In this document: piece after piece, positions 8,962 to 16,881 of the stretch
Position numbering within the stretch: the first letter of the stretch is position 1
Layout of the letters: each line of letters starts with the position of its first letter
Source: Edwardsiella anguillarum
GTDB lineage: Bacteria; Pseudomonadota; Gammaproteobacteria; Enterobacterales; Enterobacteriaceae
Assembly: GCF_008801815.1 (NCBI RefSeq)
Contig: NZ_VZOX01000015.1
DNA length: 64,000 nucleotides
Direction: 5' to 3' (one strand)
Translations under genes and position numbers: made by a program
The notes under the pieces: model-generated
Told to the model about the DNA's origin: nothing
Seen by the model: the letters and a program-made list of their open reading frames with translations, nothing else
Database searches by the model: none

Positions 8962-10467
8962 TTATAGAATGAATTGCATCTGCTGCGCGTAGATACGGAA
9001 CTGGTTAACCAAATCGGGGTTAGACAGAACATCCAGACGGTTCCGATCGTTTTTATTACGCTCAACGATCAGCGATGCTTTGAACTCATCAAAGTTTTCA
9101 AGCAGTCCAGCCTCTACCCATTCTTGAGCCAGCGCCAACAACTGGGTTTTCACAATTTTTGGTGTCGCGATAGCCTGCCCCGGCGAGATTGGCGTGCCGT
9201 CATCAGCCAGTTTGTGGCGCGGAAAACGCTGGGTAATGCGAACACGGGTCGAGTAACGCAGGTATGACAGCGTAGCGATGGTGTTCACATCGAGGTAGGA
9301 CGGATCTGGATCACCGTAAGCATTGGTGCGATACGTGGTAATCTGGCGCTCAATTTGCACCACATCACCCGCTGCCACATCAACGGTCGCAATGCCGTCA
9401 TACAGCAGCGTGTTACGCTCGGTCATCCCCAGACGGTCTTCTACTGCGGGTGCCATACGACGGATTAATGCCAGCGACTGCAACGGACGCGCGGGGTCAA
9501 TAGCCAGATGTTTAGATCCCACCGCAGACAGCGTCGCAGCCCACAGGTATGAGGGTTCAGGCGCTTTCTGAATGCCGGTACAGGTCAGCAGAAAATCATT
9601 GCGAGCCTGCCCGAACGTAGTCATTTCACCCAGTGTGCCGGTATGAGCTGCCCAGGCAATACCATCGGACATTTTGACCGGCCCCCAACGGTCACGCAGC
9701 TCACTGCCCAACAGCTTTAAGTTGGCTGTATCCAGGTAAGGCATGATGACGTGCTGGTATTGCAATTCACCCATTGCGGCGATGGTCTCGGCCAAATCGG
9801 GGTTAGTTGCCTTGGTTTTCGGGTAGGCAATGGTTACCACAATGCCTTGAGGCGTCATTTCACCGTCATAGTAGTTCAGGCGAAGATCATGAATGGACAA
9901 CTCAGAAATAAAACGGGCTGTCAACGTGACAACGCTTGTGGTTTCGTTAACATCTCCCCCGGACGGTGCAGCCGATACCGCTGTTACCGGCAGGGCAGGA
10001 TTAGCATTGATGGCACTCGCCAGAGCATCCGCAATGGCCTTACCTTTCTGCTGGGCGGCTACGGAGACCCTTACACGAGTCCCGCCGATATAGACGCTCA
10101 ATACGCCATCGGCTAACGCTGTACCGCTGATGGTGAGCGTACCAGCGGCACCGCTTCCGGTGCCATTCCCTTGAGCCATAACGTACAACACGGCGTCCGG
10201 GTTATCTTCCAGAAAAGCTTTAGCCATATTGGCAACCATCGAGCCTCGCCCCCATAGGGCGATCGCCTGTTTGTCTCGGGAGATCCGCACCGGCACATTT
10301 AATGCTCCAGTGCCATTGACCTTGTCGCCGCTCATATCGGCTTGCCCCAGCAACAGGACATTCACCAGTTTCTGAGGCGTCCCGGTCACCGCGCGTGAGT
10401 TATCAAACTCGATGTATGCCAATGGCACACGGATAGTGGTGCCAATGTCATTAAACGAAATCGTCAT
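8962..10467 (-). CDS. Contractile tail sheath protein (Mu gpL-like)
   Basis: This 501-residue protein starts MTISFNDIGTTIRVPLAYIE and ends with a conserved C-terminal segment (SLIVERNKNDRNRLDVLSNP) typical of Mu-type sheaths. It forms the outer contractile cylinder of the tail. Its start overlaps the stop of the small DUF2635 gene by 4 bases. Its presence shows the phage has a myovirus-type tail. Confidence 0.95.
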   Translation of the reverse strand: MTISFNDIGTTIRVPLAYIEFDNSRAVTGTPQKLVNVLLLGQADMSGDKVNGTGALNVPVRISRDKQAIALWGRGSMVANMAKAFLEDNPDAVLYVMAQGNGTGSGAAGTLTISGTALADGVLSVYIGGTRVRVSVAAQQKGKAIADALASAINANPALPVTAVSAAPSGGDVNETTSVVTLTARFISELSIHDLRLNYYDGEMTPQGIVVTIAYPKTKATNPDLAETIAAMGELQYQHVIMPYLDTANLKLLGSELRDRWGPVKMSDGIAWAAHTGTLGEMTTFGQARNDFLLTCTGIQKAPEPSYLWAATLSAVGSKHLAIDPARPLQSLALIRRMAPAVEDRLGMTERNTLLYDGIATVDVAAGDVVQIERQITTYRTNAYGDPDPSYLDVNTIATLSYLRYSTRVRITQRFPRHKLADDGTPISPGQAIATPKIVKTQLLALAQEWVEAGLLENFDEFKASLIVERNKNDRNRLDVLSNPDLVNQFRIYAQQMQFIL

Positions 10468-10721
10468 TGTTCATCACCTGATTGCGTGGGTTGGGATTGG
10501 GCGCGGCGCTTGCCTGCGCTCTCCGGGGTAGCCGCGTTCGCGTCGGCCTCTTCGGTGGCGCTATTCTCTTGCGAGACGTAAACCACATCGCCCAGGCGCA
10601 AACGGCGTAGCCAGTACGGGCTACGGGGTTTTTGCTCGCCGTGCTCGGCCAGCAGGGCCATCGTGACGGGATCGCGTACGGCACACCCCGGAGCCGGTTT
10701 AATAAAAATCTCATCGTTCAT
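10464..10721 (-). CDS. Mu gp38-like small protein (DUF2635)
   Basis: The start at MNDEIFIKPAPGCAVRDP gives an 85-residue protein with the DUF2635 hallmark (PYWLRRLRLGDVVYV around residues 35-50) and a charged Ala/Ser-rich tail. Upstream ATGs in the same frame would overlap the previous gene too far. The family always precedes the sheath gene in Mu-like phages. The molecular role is unknown, probably in tail or joining assembly. Confidence 0.88.
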   Translation of the reverse strand: MNDEIFIKPAPGCAVRDPVTMALLAEHGEQKPRSPYWLRRLRLGDVVYVSQENSATEEADANAATPESAGKRRAQSQPTQSGDEQ

Positions 10722-11256
10722 TTGGTGTCTCCTGTTGAGGTAAGGTGATATGTGCCTCACAAACCGGTGTCCCGTTGGGTTGCTGGAATGTTTGCCAGTG
10801 ACGCAAAAACTCATCAAGCGACCCCAAATCGGTTTGCGGCTCAATCAGTTCCTCGCAGGTAAAATAGAGACCGTACAAGGAGACGCCGACGCCACCTTGC
10901 TTCTCGGTGTACAGATTGCGAGACTCGGTAAACTGCATCACACCGGTATCTCCTGGCTGAAACCCAGATATGCCACTGATGAGCCGCCCGACAATCTGGT
11001 ATAGCCCCAGTCGTGAAACATCCACGCCATTGATCACATCGGCTACCACATACAGCACCCAGCGGCTCTCCATCCGCTGACGGGTACGCCCAGCGCCCGC
11101 ACCTAACCAGACCACATACACCGCAGGCGGGGTCAGCAGCATGGTATGCAGGGCTTCCTCGCTCCAGTCGCCGGGGTGGGTGCCAACATGGCGCAACTGG
11201 TGCTCAAACAACGCATTAATCCGGGCAATCAGGGCGTTTTCGGTCTCGACAATCAT
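10711..11256 (-). CDS. Mu gp37-like protein (DUF1834), tail terminator candidate
   Basis: This 181-residue DUF1834 protein contains the usual N-terminal ALIARINALFEHQLRHVGTH and a VYVVWLGAG strand. It lies between the gp36-like and DUF2635 genes, with 1- and 11-base overlaps. By position and fold predictions made for Mu relatives it is thought to end the tail tube, but this is inference. Confidence 0.88.
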   Translation of the reverse strand: MIVETENALIARINALFEHQLRHVGTHPGDWSEEALHTMLLTPPAVYVVWLGAGAGRTRQRMESRWVLYVVADVINGVDVSRLGLYQIVGRLISGISGFQPGDTGVMQFTESRNLYTEKQGGVGVSLYGLYFTCEELIEPQTDLGSLDEFLRHWQTFQQPNGTPVCEAHITLPQQETPNER

Positions 11257-11675
11257 CAGATAAACCCCTGTTGCTTACGGCTGAATACCGGCGCATCGGC
11301 CACCATCTGTGGTAGGTCGATCCCCTCTGGAGCGAGATTGTCTTCATCCACCCCGAGTTGCAGGTCACCGTTTTTCACCTCGTTAAGCCAGCGCAATGCG
11401 TCTTTATAGCGCTGGGTGGTTTGCTCCGTAGCCCGCTCATCGTTGAGGTAATAAAACGCAATGGCGCAGCAGTGCTGGGTCAGCAGCCGAGGAATGGCCG
11501 AGAGTGGCAACGCGTACCGCGCCGACAAGTACCCCTCAATCAGTGCGCTGGCATCCGTTAGCGCCCGATCGAGCTTCTCTGTATCCAACTCGGCAGTCCC
11601 CACCCGACGCAGCAGACTATTGAGCAAATCATCGCGGTAACGGACGCGCATATCAGCAACAGTGGCATAGTTCAT
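11256..11675 (-). CDS. Mu gp36-like head-tail connector (DUF1320)
   Basis: This 139-residue protein matches the DUF1320 family pattern: YATVADMRVRYRDDLLNSLL at the start, then DASALIEGYLSARYALPL and HCCAIAFYYLND. Such proteins resemble the gp6/gp15-type connector fold and join head and tail. It overlaps gp35-like and gp37-like genes by a few bases on each side. Confidence 0.9.
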   Translation of the reverse strand: MNYATVADMRVRYRDDLLNSLLRRVGTAELDTEKLDRALTDASALIEGYLSARYALPLSAIPRLLTQHCCAIAFYYLNDERATEQTTQRYKDALRWLNEVKNGDLQLGVDEDNLAPEGIDLPQMVADAPVFSRKQQGFI

Positions 11676-12139
11676 GAGGCGTCCTGGTTGAGTGCCGCAT
11701 CAATCTGGCTTTGGGTCACTTTGTCACCCAGAACGTCAACCACTGCGGCCACTTTGGGCTTGCCTGCGGCGGTAAAATGCGCCGGGTTGTCTGCCTCCAG
11801 CGCGGCAACGGCAGCGCGGATCCGGGTATTCATATCGCAGGTCGGAGTATCGGTGCCTGGATGTACCACACCCGCCACGCCGCCCTCATCATCACCAGTC
11901 GGCGAAAGTACGCGCACAACGAGGCATGGCTCAGCCTGTAATCGAGCCAGTTGCTCCGGTGTAACATCCACGGTCTGTTTGCCTTGAGTAAAGACCAGGC
12001 CTGCACGGCGGAACGTGGGGCGCGGGCAACAAACCGATACGGCAATACGTTCCGGATGCACAGCCTCAGTGTCTGGAGTACGGTTATTATCTTCTGGCAG
12101 GTTGCCCGCCAATGTCGGATCAATAGATTGCTTGTCCAT
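11672..12139 (-). CDS. Mu gp35/FluMu_N-type head protein
   Basis: This 155-residue protein has an N-terminal domain like FluMu_N (IAVSVCCPRPTFRRAGLVFT, then VDVTPEQLARLQAEP) and a C-terminal part like the HI1506-related domain (FTAAGKPKVAAVVDVLG). It lies right after the capsid gene, so it is probably a minor head component. No enzymatic motif is visible. Confidence 0.85.
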   Translation of the reverse strand: MDKQSIDPTLAGNLPEDNNRTPDTEAVHPERIAVSVCCPRPTFRRAGLVFTQGKQTVDVTPEQLARLQAEPCLVVRVLSPTGDDEGGVAGVVHPGTDTPTCDMNTRIRAAVAALEADNPAHFTAAGKPKVAAVVDVLGDKVTQSQIDAALNQDAS

Positions 12140-12167
12140 CTCACAGTGCTCTCCGTTTGAAACGGGA

Positions 12168-12194
12168 TATAAGGCGGCCTAAAGCCGCCTTAAA
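12168..12194 (-). terminator. Hairpin after the major capsid gene
   Basis: A 9-bp stem (TAAGGCGGC paired with GCCGCCTTA) with a 5-base loop lies between the capsid stop and the next gene. On the transcribed minus strand it is preceded by TTTT and followed by only a short A/T stretch, so it may be an attenuator or RNA-stabilising element that favours capsid over downstream genes rather than a full terminator. Confidence 0.55.
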
Positions 12195-12200
12195 ACCGGG

Positions 12201-13148
12201 TTACAGGAAATCAGCGACAAGTAACTTCAGCTTGCCTTTCATTTCGTTGGAGACCGTGGTGGTGCCATCGGTAAACAGCTCACGCTCCAACAGCTGCGTG
12301 GCCTGCTTCTCCAGTTCAGTCGGGACAACCAGATGCGTCGGCTTGATCCCCAGCTTGCGGCCACCATCAGCCGTGAAGGCGCGCATGGCCTGCCATCCCT
12401 GCCAGAGGTAGTCCAGGGTGAGCGGGGCTTTCATCATGTAAGCCATTTGCCAGAAGCCATAGCCGACATTGCGACGGGCTGAGGCACCAAAGACAAACTC
12501 GTTATCCGTAAAGGCTCGGCCCTCATCGACTTTGGTCTGGGCAACCAGCTCCAGCTTGCGGCGATCCTGAAAAATGAGCGGTTTGACGGCGCGGGAGCAA
12601 TCCAGCAGGTAGAACGCCGGGCCGGTATAGTTGGTTTGCGAACCACTGGCCCCGACCTTGGCGGTAAACATGTTGGCTACGTTTTGCACATCGCCGCTAC
12701 CATCAACCTTCGGGTAAACAGGATGGTCGGTATCAAAGAAATTTTGACCGTCATAACAGGCGTTTTTAATGCCATCGCGCAACGCCGCAAAGACCAGCTC
12801 ATCCGGTTGGATCGCACCCGCCCGGCCCATCTCCTGAAACATCGGTGAGTAGATCCCGAGGTTGTCGTCCTCAAAATCATCACGGCTGATAGCAACCGTG
12901 CCCTCAAAGGTTTTGTTGGCGATGGTGTAGCCGTAGGCTTTCATCTTTTCGATGACACGCGCGCCGACCCATTCACGGAACTGCGGGAACTGCCCCAGCC
13001 AGCCGTAGGTGTTGGTCTTGGACGTTGACGGCACCGTCATGGCAATCTGTTGGTATTGCGACGGAGCCATGCTGATCCCGTTCTGAAAGTCGGCACGATA
13101 GCCGGTCATCAGCGCGGTGATCTGTGCCGGGGTAATCGGGGTAGGCAT
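12201..13148 (-). CDS. Major capsid protein (Mu gpT-like)
   Basis: This 315-residue protein begins MPTPITPAQITALMTGYRADF, the standard gpT start. It carries the segments TIANKTFEGTVAISRDDFED and YDGQNFFDTDHP that mark this HK97-fold family. It follows the protease/scaffold gene (1-base overlap) and precedes a hairpin. It forms the icosahedral shell. Confidence 0.95.
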   Translation of the reverse strand: MPTPITPAQITALMTGYRADFQNGISMAPSQYQQIAMTVPSTSKTNTYGWLGQFPQFREWVGARVIEKMKAYGYTIANKTFEGTVAISRDDFEDDNLGIYSPMFQEMGRAGAIQPDELVFAALRDGIKNACYDGQNFFDTDHPVYPKVDGSGDVQNVANMFTAKVGASGSQTNYTGPAFYLLDCSRAVKPLIFQDRRKLELVAQTKVDEGRAFTDNEFVFGASARRNVGYGFWQMAYMMKAPLTLDYLWQGWQAMRAFTADGGRKLGIKPTHLVVPTELEKQATQLLERELFTDGTTTVSNEMKGKLKLLVADFL

Positions 13149-13732
13149 TATTTAGCATCCTCTTTCAGTTTCAGGAATTCTTCCGGGGTTTTCCCCAGCA
13201 CGTTCGCCGCCTGCAAATCCTCCGCAGAAAGCGCGGCGGTGCTTTTTTTCGCCTCACTGGCCGCAGGAACGGTCGTGGTCTGCATGGCGGTCAGTGCGGG
13301 GATAGGCTGGCGCGTTGCCAACTGAGCAGACAGCGCTGCGACGCCAATTTGCCCTCCCAGGCGGCTCAGGTATTCCCGCTCGGATTTAAAGATGCGCCCC
13401 TCTTGCTCGGCCTTATCGATAACCTGCGTGATGGATTGCGCACCATGTTCAGATGACAGGGCAGCCAGTTGCGTGCGTAGGGCATTAAAGGTCTCGACTG
13501 GCACGTACTGGGTTAAGTCCACCGAACCTTGCGCTGGAGTCGTCCCTTTCAGGGTGGTGACCTCAGCCGACAGTGAGGCGACCTGAGTTTGCAGCCCGTC
13601 ATGGGCATCGGATTTGGCTTTCATTGCCATCAGCGCAGACAGGGCAGCCGTTCCTTGTTCGGCGGTAACGTCGCCGCTTTCAGGAACGGTTACACCCAGC
13701 GCCGCCAGCAACTGGCGCAGCTGTTCATTCAT
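13148..13732 (-). CDS. Internal-start scaffold protein (Mu gpZ-like)
   Basis: Within the protease gene, codon 181 is ATG (13730-13732) and is preceded by a GGAG sequence about 11 bases upstream. It gives a 194-residue helical protein starting MNEQLRQLLAALGV, the same arrangement as gpZ within gpI of Mu. It would serve as scaffold for capsid assembly. Support comes from the ribosome-binding site and the known family architecture. Confidence 0.65.
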   Translation of the reverse strand: MNEQLRQLLAALGVTVPESGDVTAEQGTAALSALMAMKAKSDAHDGLQTQVASLSAEVTTLKGTTPAQGSVDLTQYVPVETFNALRTQLAALSSEHGAQSITQVIDKAEQEGRIFKSEREYLSRLGGQIGVAALSAQLATRQPIPALTAMQTTTVPAASEAKKSTAALSAEDLQAANVLGKTPEEFLKLKEDAK

Positions 13733-14272
13733 GGGTTGATTCTCCGGTTGGGAGGAGGGAACAAAAGAAGCACTGAGGGCTGCAACGGCTTGCATACCCG
13801 TCAGGCCGGGGTCATTAGTCAGTGCAGCGACACGCACACCGATAATCTCGCCCGTATCCTCGTAGTACTGCAATACGGCGCTAAGATAGGCGTACTCCAG
13901 ATTATCGATATGCTGGCGGGCGTTGGGTGTCCATTTAGGGCAAATGAAAACGCCTTGCCCTTCGCGCCACTCGATACCCTCGGGGCTAACCCAGCCTGCG
14001 GCCAGTGCCTGGATGCCTTTACTTTGGGTATGCAGGGTCTGGTGATCGTAATCAATCAGCAGCGGTTGTTTGAGAGCGGCTAGGCTGGCCCGGATACGGT
14101 TACAAGCCGCCGCGTCAACTAACCAGCCCTCGACGGGTTTCTCGGGGCGGCCATCGCGTGAACGCACCCGGCCTGCAGGTAGCAGCTGGCACCAGCCGTT
14201 TTCATCCGGTTTTACCAGGGCAGCACTCAGCGGGGCCAGGGCGATGTTATGGGAGCGTGATTTTGTTTTCAT
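13148..14272 (-). CDS. Prohead protease with scaffold (Mu gpI-like)
   Basis: This 374-residue protein has an N-terminal protease part (about 1-165, with LLIDYDHQTLHTQ near residue 71 and a YLSAVLQYYEDTGEI segment) and a helical Ala/Gln-rich C-terminal part that acts as scaffold. In Mu, gpI is the head maturation protease, and the C-terminal half is also made alone from an internal start. Such a start is visible here (see the next entry). Confidence 0.92.
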   Translation of the reverse strand: MKTKSRSHNIALAPLSAALVKPDENGWCQLLPAGRVRSRDGRPEKPVEGWLVDAAACNRIRASLAALKQPLLIDYDHQTLHTQSKGIQALAAGWVSPEGIEWREGQGVFICPKWTPNARQHIDNLEYAYLSAVLQYYEDTGEIIGVRVAALTNDPGLTGMQAVAALSASFVPSSQPENQPMNEQLRQLLAALGVTVPESGDVTAEQGTAALSALMAMKAKSDAHDGLQTQVASLSAEVTTLKGTTPAQGSVDLTQYVPVETFNALRTQLAALSSEHGAQSITQVIDKAEQEGRIFKSEREYLSRLGGQIGVAALSAQLATRQPIPALTAMQTTTVPAASEAKKSTAALSAEDLQAANVLGKTPEEFLKLKEDAK

Positions 14273-14389
14273 TCCCCCATTGTCAGGGGGATGGCGAATC
14301 GGGTGGATTTACCTTATGCCACAGGGAATACCTGAGCACTAGATAAAAAATGGATAACTACCAGTTAATGGACTAAATTACTCATAATT

Positions 14390-14395
14390 TATAAT
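14390..14395 (+). promoter_or_regulatory. -10 box of the cargo gene promoter
   Basis: A perfect TATAAT lies in an AT-rich stretch 22 bases before the start codon of the plus-strand cargo gene. No good -35 hexamer is evident (TTAATG is 19 bases away). A GGGAG ribosome-binding site follows. The promoter would let the gene be expressed in the lysogen, independently of phage late transcription. Confidence 0.5.
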
Positions 14396-14416
14396 CAGGA
14401 ATAGGGAGTATTTTGC

Positions 14417-14770
14417 ATGGATTATAACACGCTACTTGGAATTATTGGCGGTTTAGGTATTGGCACTATATTAAACTCTATAATGTCCAATTTTTTAGCA
14501 AAAAAAACAAAGCAGAAAGAACGTCTTTATGAGGAAAAAAAGAGTGCATATTTAGGGCTACTATCTGCTATTCATAAAGCTGCTGCGATGCCATCTGAGA
14601 CGACAGCAAAAGAGTATGCTTTATGGCAAACACATTGCTCTTTATTTGGGTCCCCCGAAGTTGCTCTATTTGCTCAAAAAATGATCGATACGAACGATGG
14701 CCCTAGCACAAAAAGGCATGAGGCATTTGATGGGCTAATACAAGCTATGAGATCTGATTTAGCTAAATAG
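14417..14770 (+). CDS. Membrane-anchored cargo protein of unknown function (moron)
   Basis: This 117-residue protein is encoded against the late operon, between the gpG-like and protease genes, with its own TATAAT and ribosome-binding site and a hairpin after it. Its codons are far richer in A/T than its neighbours. The N-terminal 25 residues form one membrane segment (LLGIIGGLGIGTILNSIMSNF). A basic KKTKQKERLYEEKK helix follows, then a helical domain with the WQTHCSLFGSPEVALFAQ motif. It looks like a family of short anchored proteins seen in enterobacterial mobile elements. Exclusion of other phages or lysogenic conversion is possible but unproven. Confidence 0.8.
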   Translation: MDYNTLLGIIGGLGIGTILNSIMSNFLAKKTKQKERLYEEKKSAYLGLLSAIHKAAAMPSETTAKEYALWQTHCSLFGSPEVALFAQKMIDTNDGPSTKRHEAFDGLIQAMRSDLAK

Positions 14771-14824
14771 TCCATTTCGAAGATAGAATAAGTTGCCTTA
14801 ACCATCGTAGAAACATTTAGTACA

Positions 14825-14844
14825 TTGGGGTGAGAGCGCCCCAA
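14825..14844. terminator. Hairpin after the cargo gene
   Basis: TTGGGG and CCCCAA form a 6-bp stem around an 8-base loop, 55 bases after the cargo stop codon. It is symmetrical and lacks a long U-run, so termination strength is uncertain. Confidence 0.4.
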
Positions 14845-14874
14845 ACTAGCCTCTTATCGTAAGGTGGGTTTGAT

Positions 14875-14920
14875 ACCCCTTTCAAACCCCTTTCAAAAAC
14901 GCCGTGACGCTTTCAAAAAC
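14875..14920. repeat. Short tandem and direct repeats next to the gpG-like gene
   Basis: ACCCCTTTCAA occurs twice in tandem (14875-14885 and 14886-14896) and TTTCAAAAAC occurs twice with 20-base spacing (14891 and 14911). They sit at the junction between late operon and cargo DNA and may be a scar of the insertion or a protein-binding site. Confidence 0.6.
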
Positions 14921-14948
14921 TTTTCCTAGTACAACGACGGGGATACAG

Positions 14949-15428
14949 TCACTTATCGCCGCTAAGGGCCATTTGCGCGCGTTTTTGAATAGCGGCGATA
15001 ATCTCCTGCTCGCCAGCGCTATCCAATCCCATATAGGGCCGTGCGGTGATTGCAGCTGGGCCGGGAGCCATACCCGGCTTTCCGCCCCATTGATGAATCG
15101 CGGCGTAGGGTTTGTTGGAGCCGATAATCGCCCAGTTTGGGCCATAATCGGTGGTGACGCTGCGGGCGAGATCGCCCTGTAGCGTGAGGATTTTACCCGG
15201 CAGATAGCCGTGCTCTTCTCGCCAACGTCGCCAGGGATCAGACCAGGCAGCCCAGCTTTGCCTCTCAGGACTCTGTTCCCGCTCAAATGCCTGCTCTGTC
15301 GATGAGAGTAAGGCCCCGGCAACAACACGGGTAATGCCTCGGCCATCATCGCCCATTTTTATGAGTGTCCGAAAGGCACGCTGCAGGCGCTTTTGGTCAA
15401 TGACGACCGCGAGATTTAACGTGCTCAT
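14949..15428 (-). CDS. Mu gpG-like virion morphogenesis protein
   Basis: This 159-residue protein matches the phage virion morphogenesis (tail completion) family. The segment WSDPWRRWREEHGY is typical, as are GKILTLQGDLARSV and the C-terminal YAAIHQWGGKPGM...ARPYMGLD. It functions in head-tail joining. In Mu it follows gp30, as it does here, except that a tRNA-like element lies between them. Confidence 0.92.
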   Translation of the reverse strand: MSTLNLAVVIDQKRLQRAFRTLIKMGDDGRGITRVVAGALLSSTEQAFEREQSPERQSWAAWSDPWRRWREEHGYLPGKILTLQGDLARSVTTDYGPNWAIIGSNKPYAAIHQWGGKPGMAPGPAAITARPYMGLDSAGEQEIIAAIQKRAQMALSGDK

Positions 15429-15470
15429 GGTTGCTCCAATCCCCGGTTAATGGTTAACTATTGACTGATA

Positions 15471-15552
15471 GGCCGATGTACGCTTAACCGGTAAAGTCGG
15501 TGCCGCGTTAGTCACGTGGGCATGTATGCAGGTTCGATCCCTGCCATCGGCC
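15471..15552 (+). ncRNA. tRNA-like element, antisense to the late operon
   Basis: The 82-base stretch can fold like a tRNA. GGCCGATG pairs with CATCGGCC as an 8-bp acceptor stem. GCTT/AAGT closes a D-like loop AACCGGTA containing GG. CCGCG/CGTGG closes the 7-base loop TTAGTCA. GCAGG/CCTGC closes a canonical T loop TTCGATC. There is no encoded CCA, the acceptor stem and first linker are longer than normal, and base 37 would be C, so it may be a decayed or specialised tRNA. The loop would give anticodon AGT. It ends exactly before the stop codon of the gp30-like gene. Confidence 0.55.
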
Positions 15553-16881
15553 TTAATTCAGACTCCCTTCCAATAGTTCAAGCCAGCCGCCGGCAATATC
15601 TCCTTGTAAGACCTGACTCTCGACCCGATAAGCATTGATCACCACATCCAGTTGGTCGGGATGCTTCTTTATGCCAAAAGGTGCATTTACCACGACTTTG
15701 GCAAGGCCATCTCGGCTGGCCACAACGTACAGCAGATTGTTGTGACGTTTATCCCACAAAACCGCCTGAGGATGGGCTAACAGACGAGGGAGCAGCGCCA
15801 GATCGTCTTGTGATAACGCTACGCCGCTACGTTGGTGTTTATCACTATCTATGTGCATCAGATTTTTTTCACTCATCGCCAGTAAGCGTGCCGGTGCCGT
15901 TCCGGTACGCACGGCCACAGCATCAGCGATGTGTTCACTCATAAACCCCAGCGTCTGAATACCGTTACCCGCACGCCGGGTCTCGGCGACACGGCGCGCC
16001 CACAGTGAAAAGGCCAACTGGCGAGCCGGACTGTTGTTCAGGATTTGAACCACCTGCTGGCGTAACGCCGGATCTTGTACCTCAACCAGTTTACGAATGA
16101 GCGACTGATCTGTACCAAATGCCGCCGAGCCAGGATTATATGACCAGCCCACATCCGGGGTCATTTTTACCCGGCCATTGTTAAAGGTAGTTGAGGCCGT
16201 TTTGAAAACTTCACCGGTGGTCTCATCAATACCCGCGTCCACGTCTTGTGTATGCAGGTAGCTAGCCCCGTAGCTGACACGCAACCCTAATGCTTTTAGC
16301 CTGGCGGCAGACAATGCCCGAACCCGGCAACGACAGCGCCAACCGTTCGGGGGGTAATGCGTTTTCCAAAACGGATCATCATAGCGGAATACCAGTCCGT
16401 TTAAGGCAGCATGTGCCGGACGTGTCCGGCTGTCCAGTACGGCCACATATTGCCAATAAGGATACAAATCCGCCGTATTTACCATTTGGGCGTAACGCCC
16501 GCTGTTATAGGCGGTACGGGTGTTCACGTCATAAATCAAGGCGAGGCGGCGGGCACTGCCCAATTGGATCTCGTTGGCATTACCCTGGCTATCCACAGCA
16601 ATTTGCTTTCCCCACCATCCCAGCCGTTGCAGTCGCGGGGTCAGCGTCTTAATAAACTCATCGCGGGAAATCCCCTCACTGATCGCCCGATCTGTTTCCT
16701 CCCGGATAGACGTCAGCACATCCATTCTTACCGCTTTGGCCACGGTAAACATTCGGGCGTGTACATCAGCCAGTTGTTCGTACCAGTTCCAGGTGATGGC
16801 GTATCCTTTGGCGCGAAAATACGCCACGCTCTCCTTTGGCGGTAGGCGAGCGGCATAAGCCAGATCAATCGGTTGTGGCAT
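15553..16881 (-). CDS. MuF-like head morphogenesis protein (gp30-like) with probable C-terminal nuclease-type domain
   Basis: The start at MPQPIDLAYAARLPPKESV overlaps the portal end and gives 442 residues. Residues about 40-210 form the MuF/gp30 domain with the hallmark LDSRTRPAHAALNGLVFRYD and YPPNGWRCRCRVRAL. The C-terminal 110 residues (from about PRLLAHPQAVLWDKRHNNLL through VVASRDGLAKVVVNAP to the end) resemble the barnase/EndoU/colicin-like PBECR domains attached to MuF proteins. Minor head protein function is well supported. The nuclease-like tail is inferred from the pattern. Confidence 0.88.
   Translation of the reverse strand: MPQPIDLAYAARLPPKESVAYFRAKGYAITWNWYEQLADVHARMFTVAKAVRMDVLTSIREETDRAISEGISRDEFIKTLTPRLQRLGWWGKQIAVDSQGNANEIQLGSARRLALIYDVNTRTAYNSGRYAQMVNTADLYPYWQYVAVLDSRTRPAHAALNGLVFRYDDPFWKTHYPPNGWRCRCRVRALSAARLKALGLRVSYGASYLHTQDVDAGIDETTGEVFKTASTTFNNGRVKMTPDVGWSYNPGSAAFGTDQSLIRKLVEVQDPALRQQVVQILNNSPARQLAFSLWARRVAETRRAGNGIQTLGFMSEHIADAVAVRTGTAPARLLAMSEKNLMHIDSDKHQRSGVALSQDDLALLPRLLAHPQAVLWDKRHNNLLYVVASRDGLAKVVVNAPFGIKKHPDQLDVVINAYRVESQVLQGDIAGGWLELLEGSLN

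Noticed and set aside
15471..15552. Call as an ordinary functional tRNA gene
   Set aside because: The acceptor stem and linker lengths are abnormal, position 37 would be C, and CCA is absent, so only a tRNA-like element is claimed.
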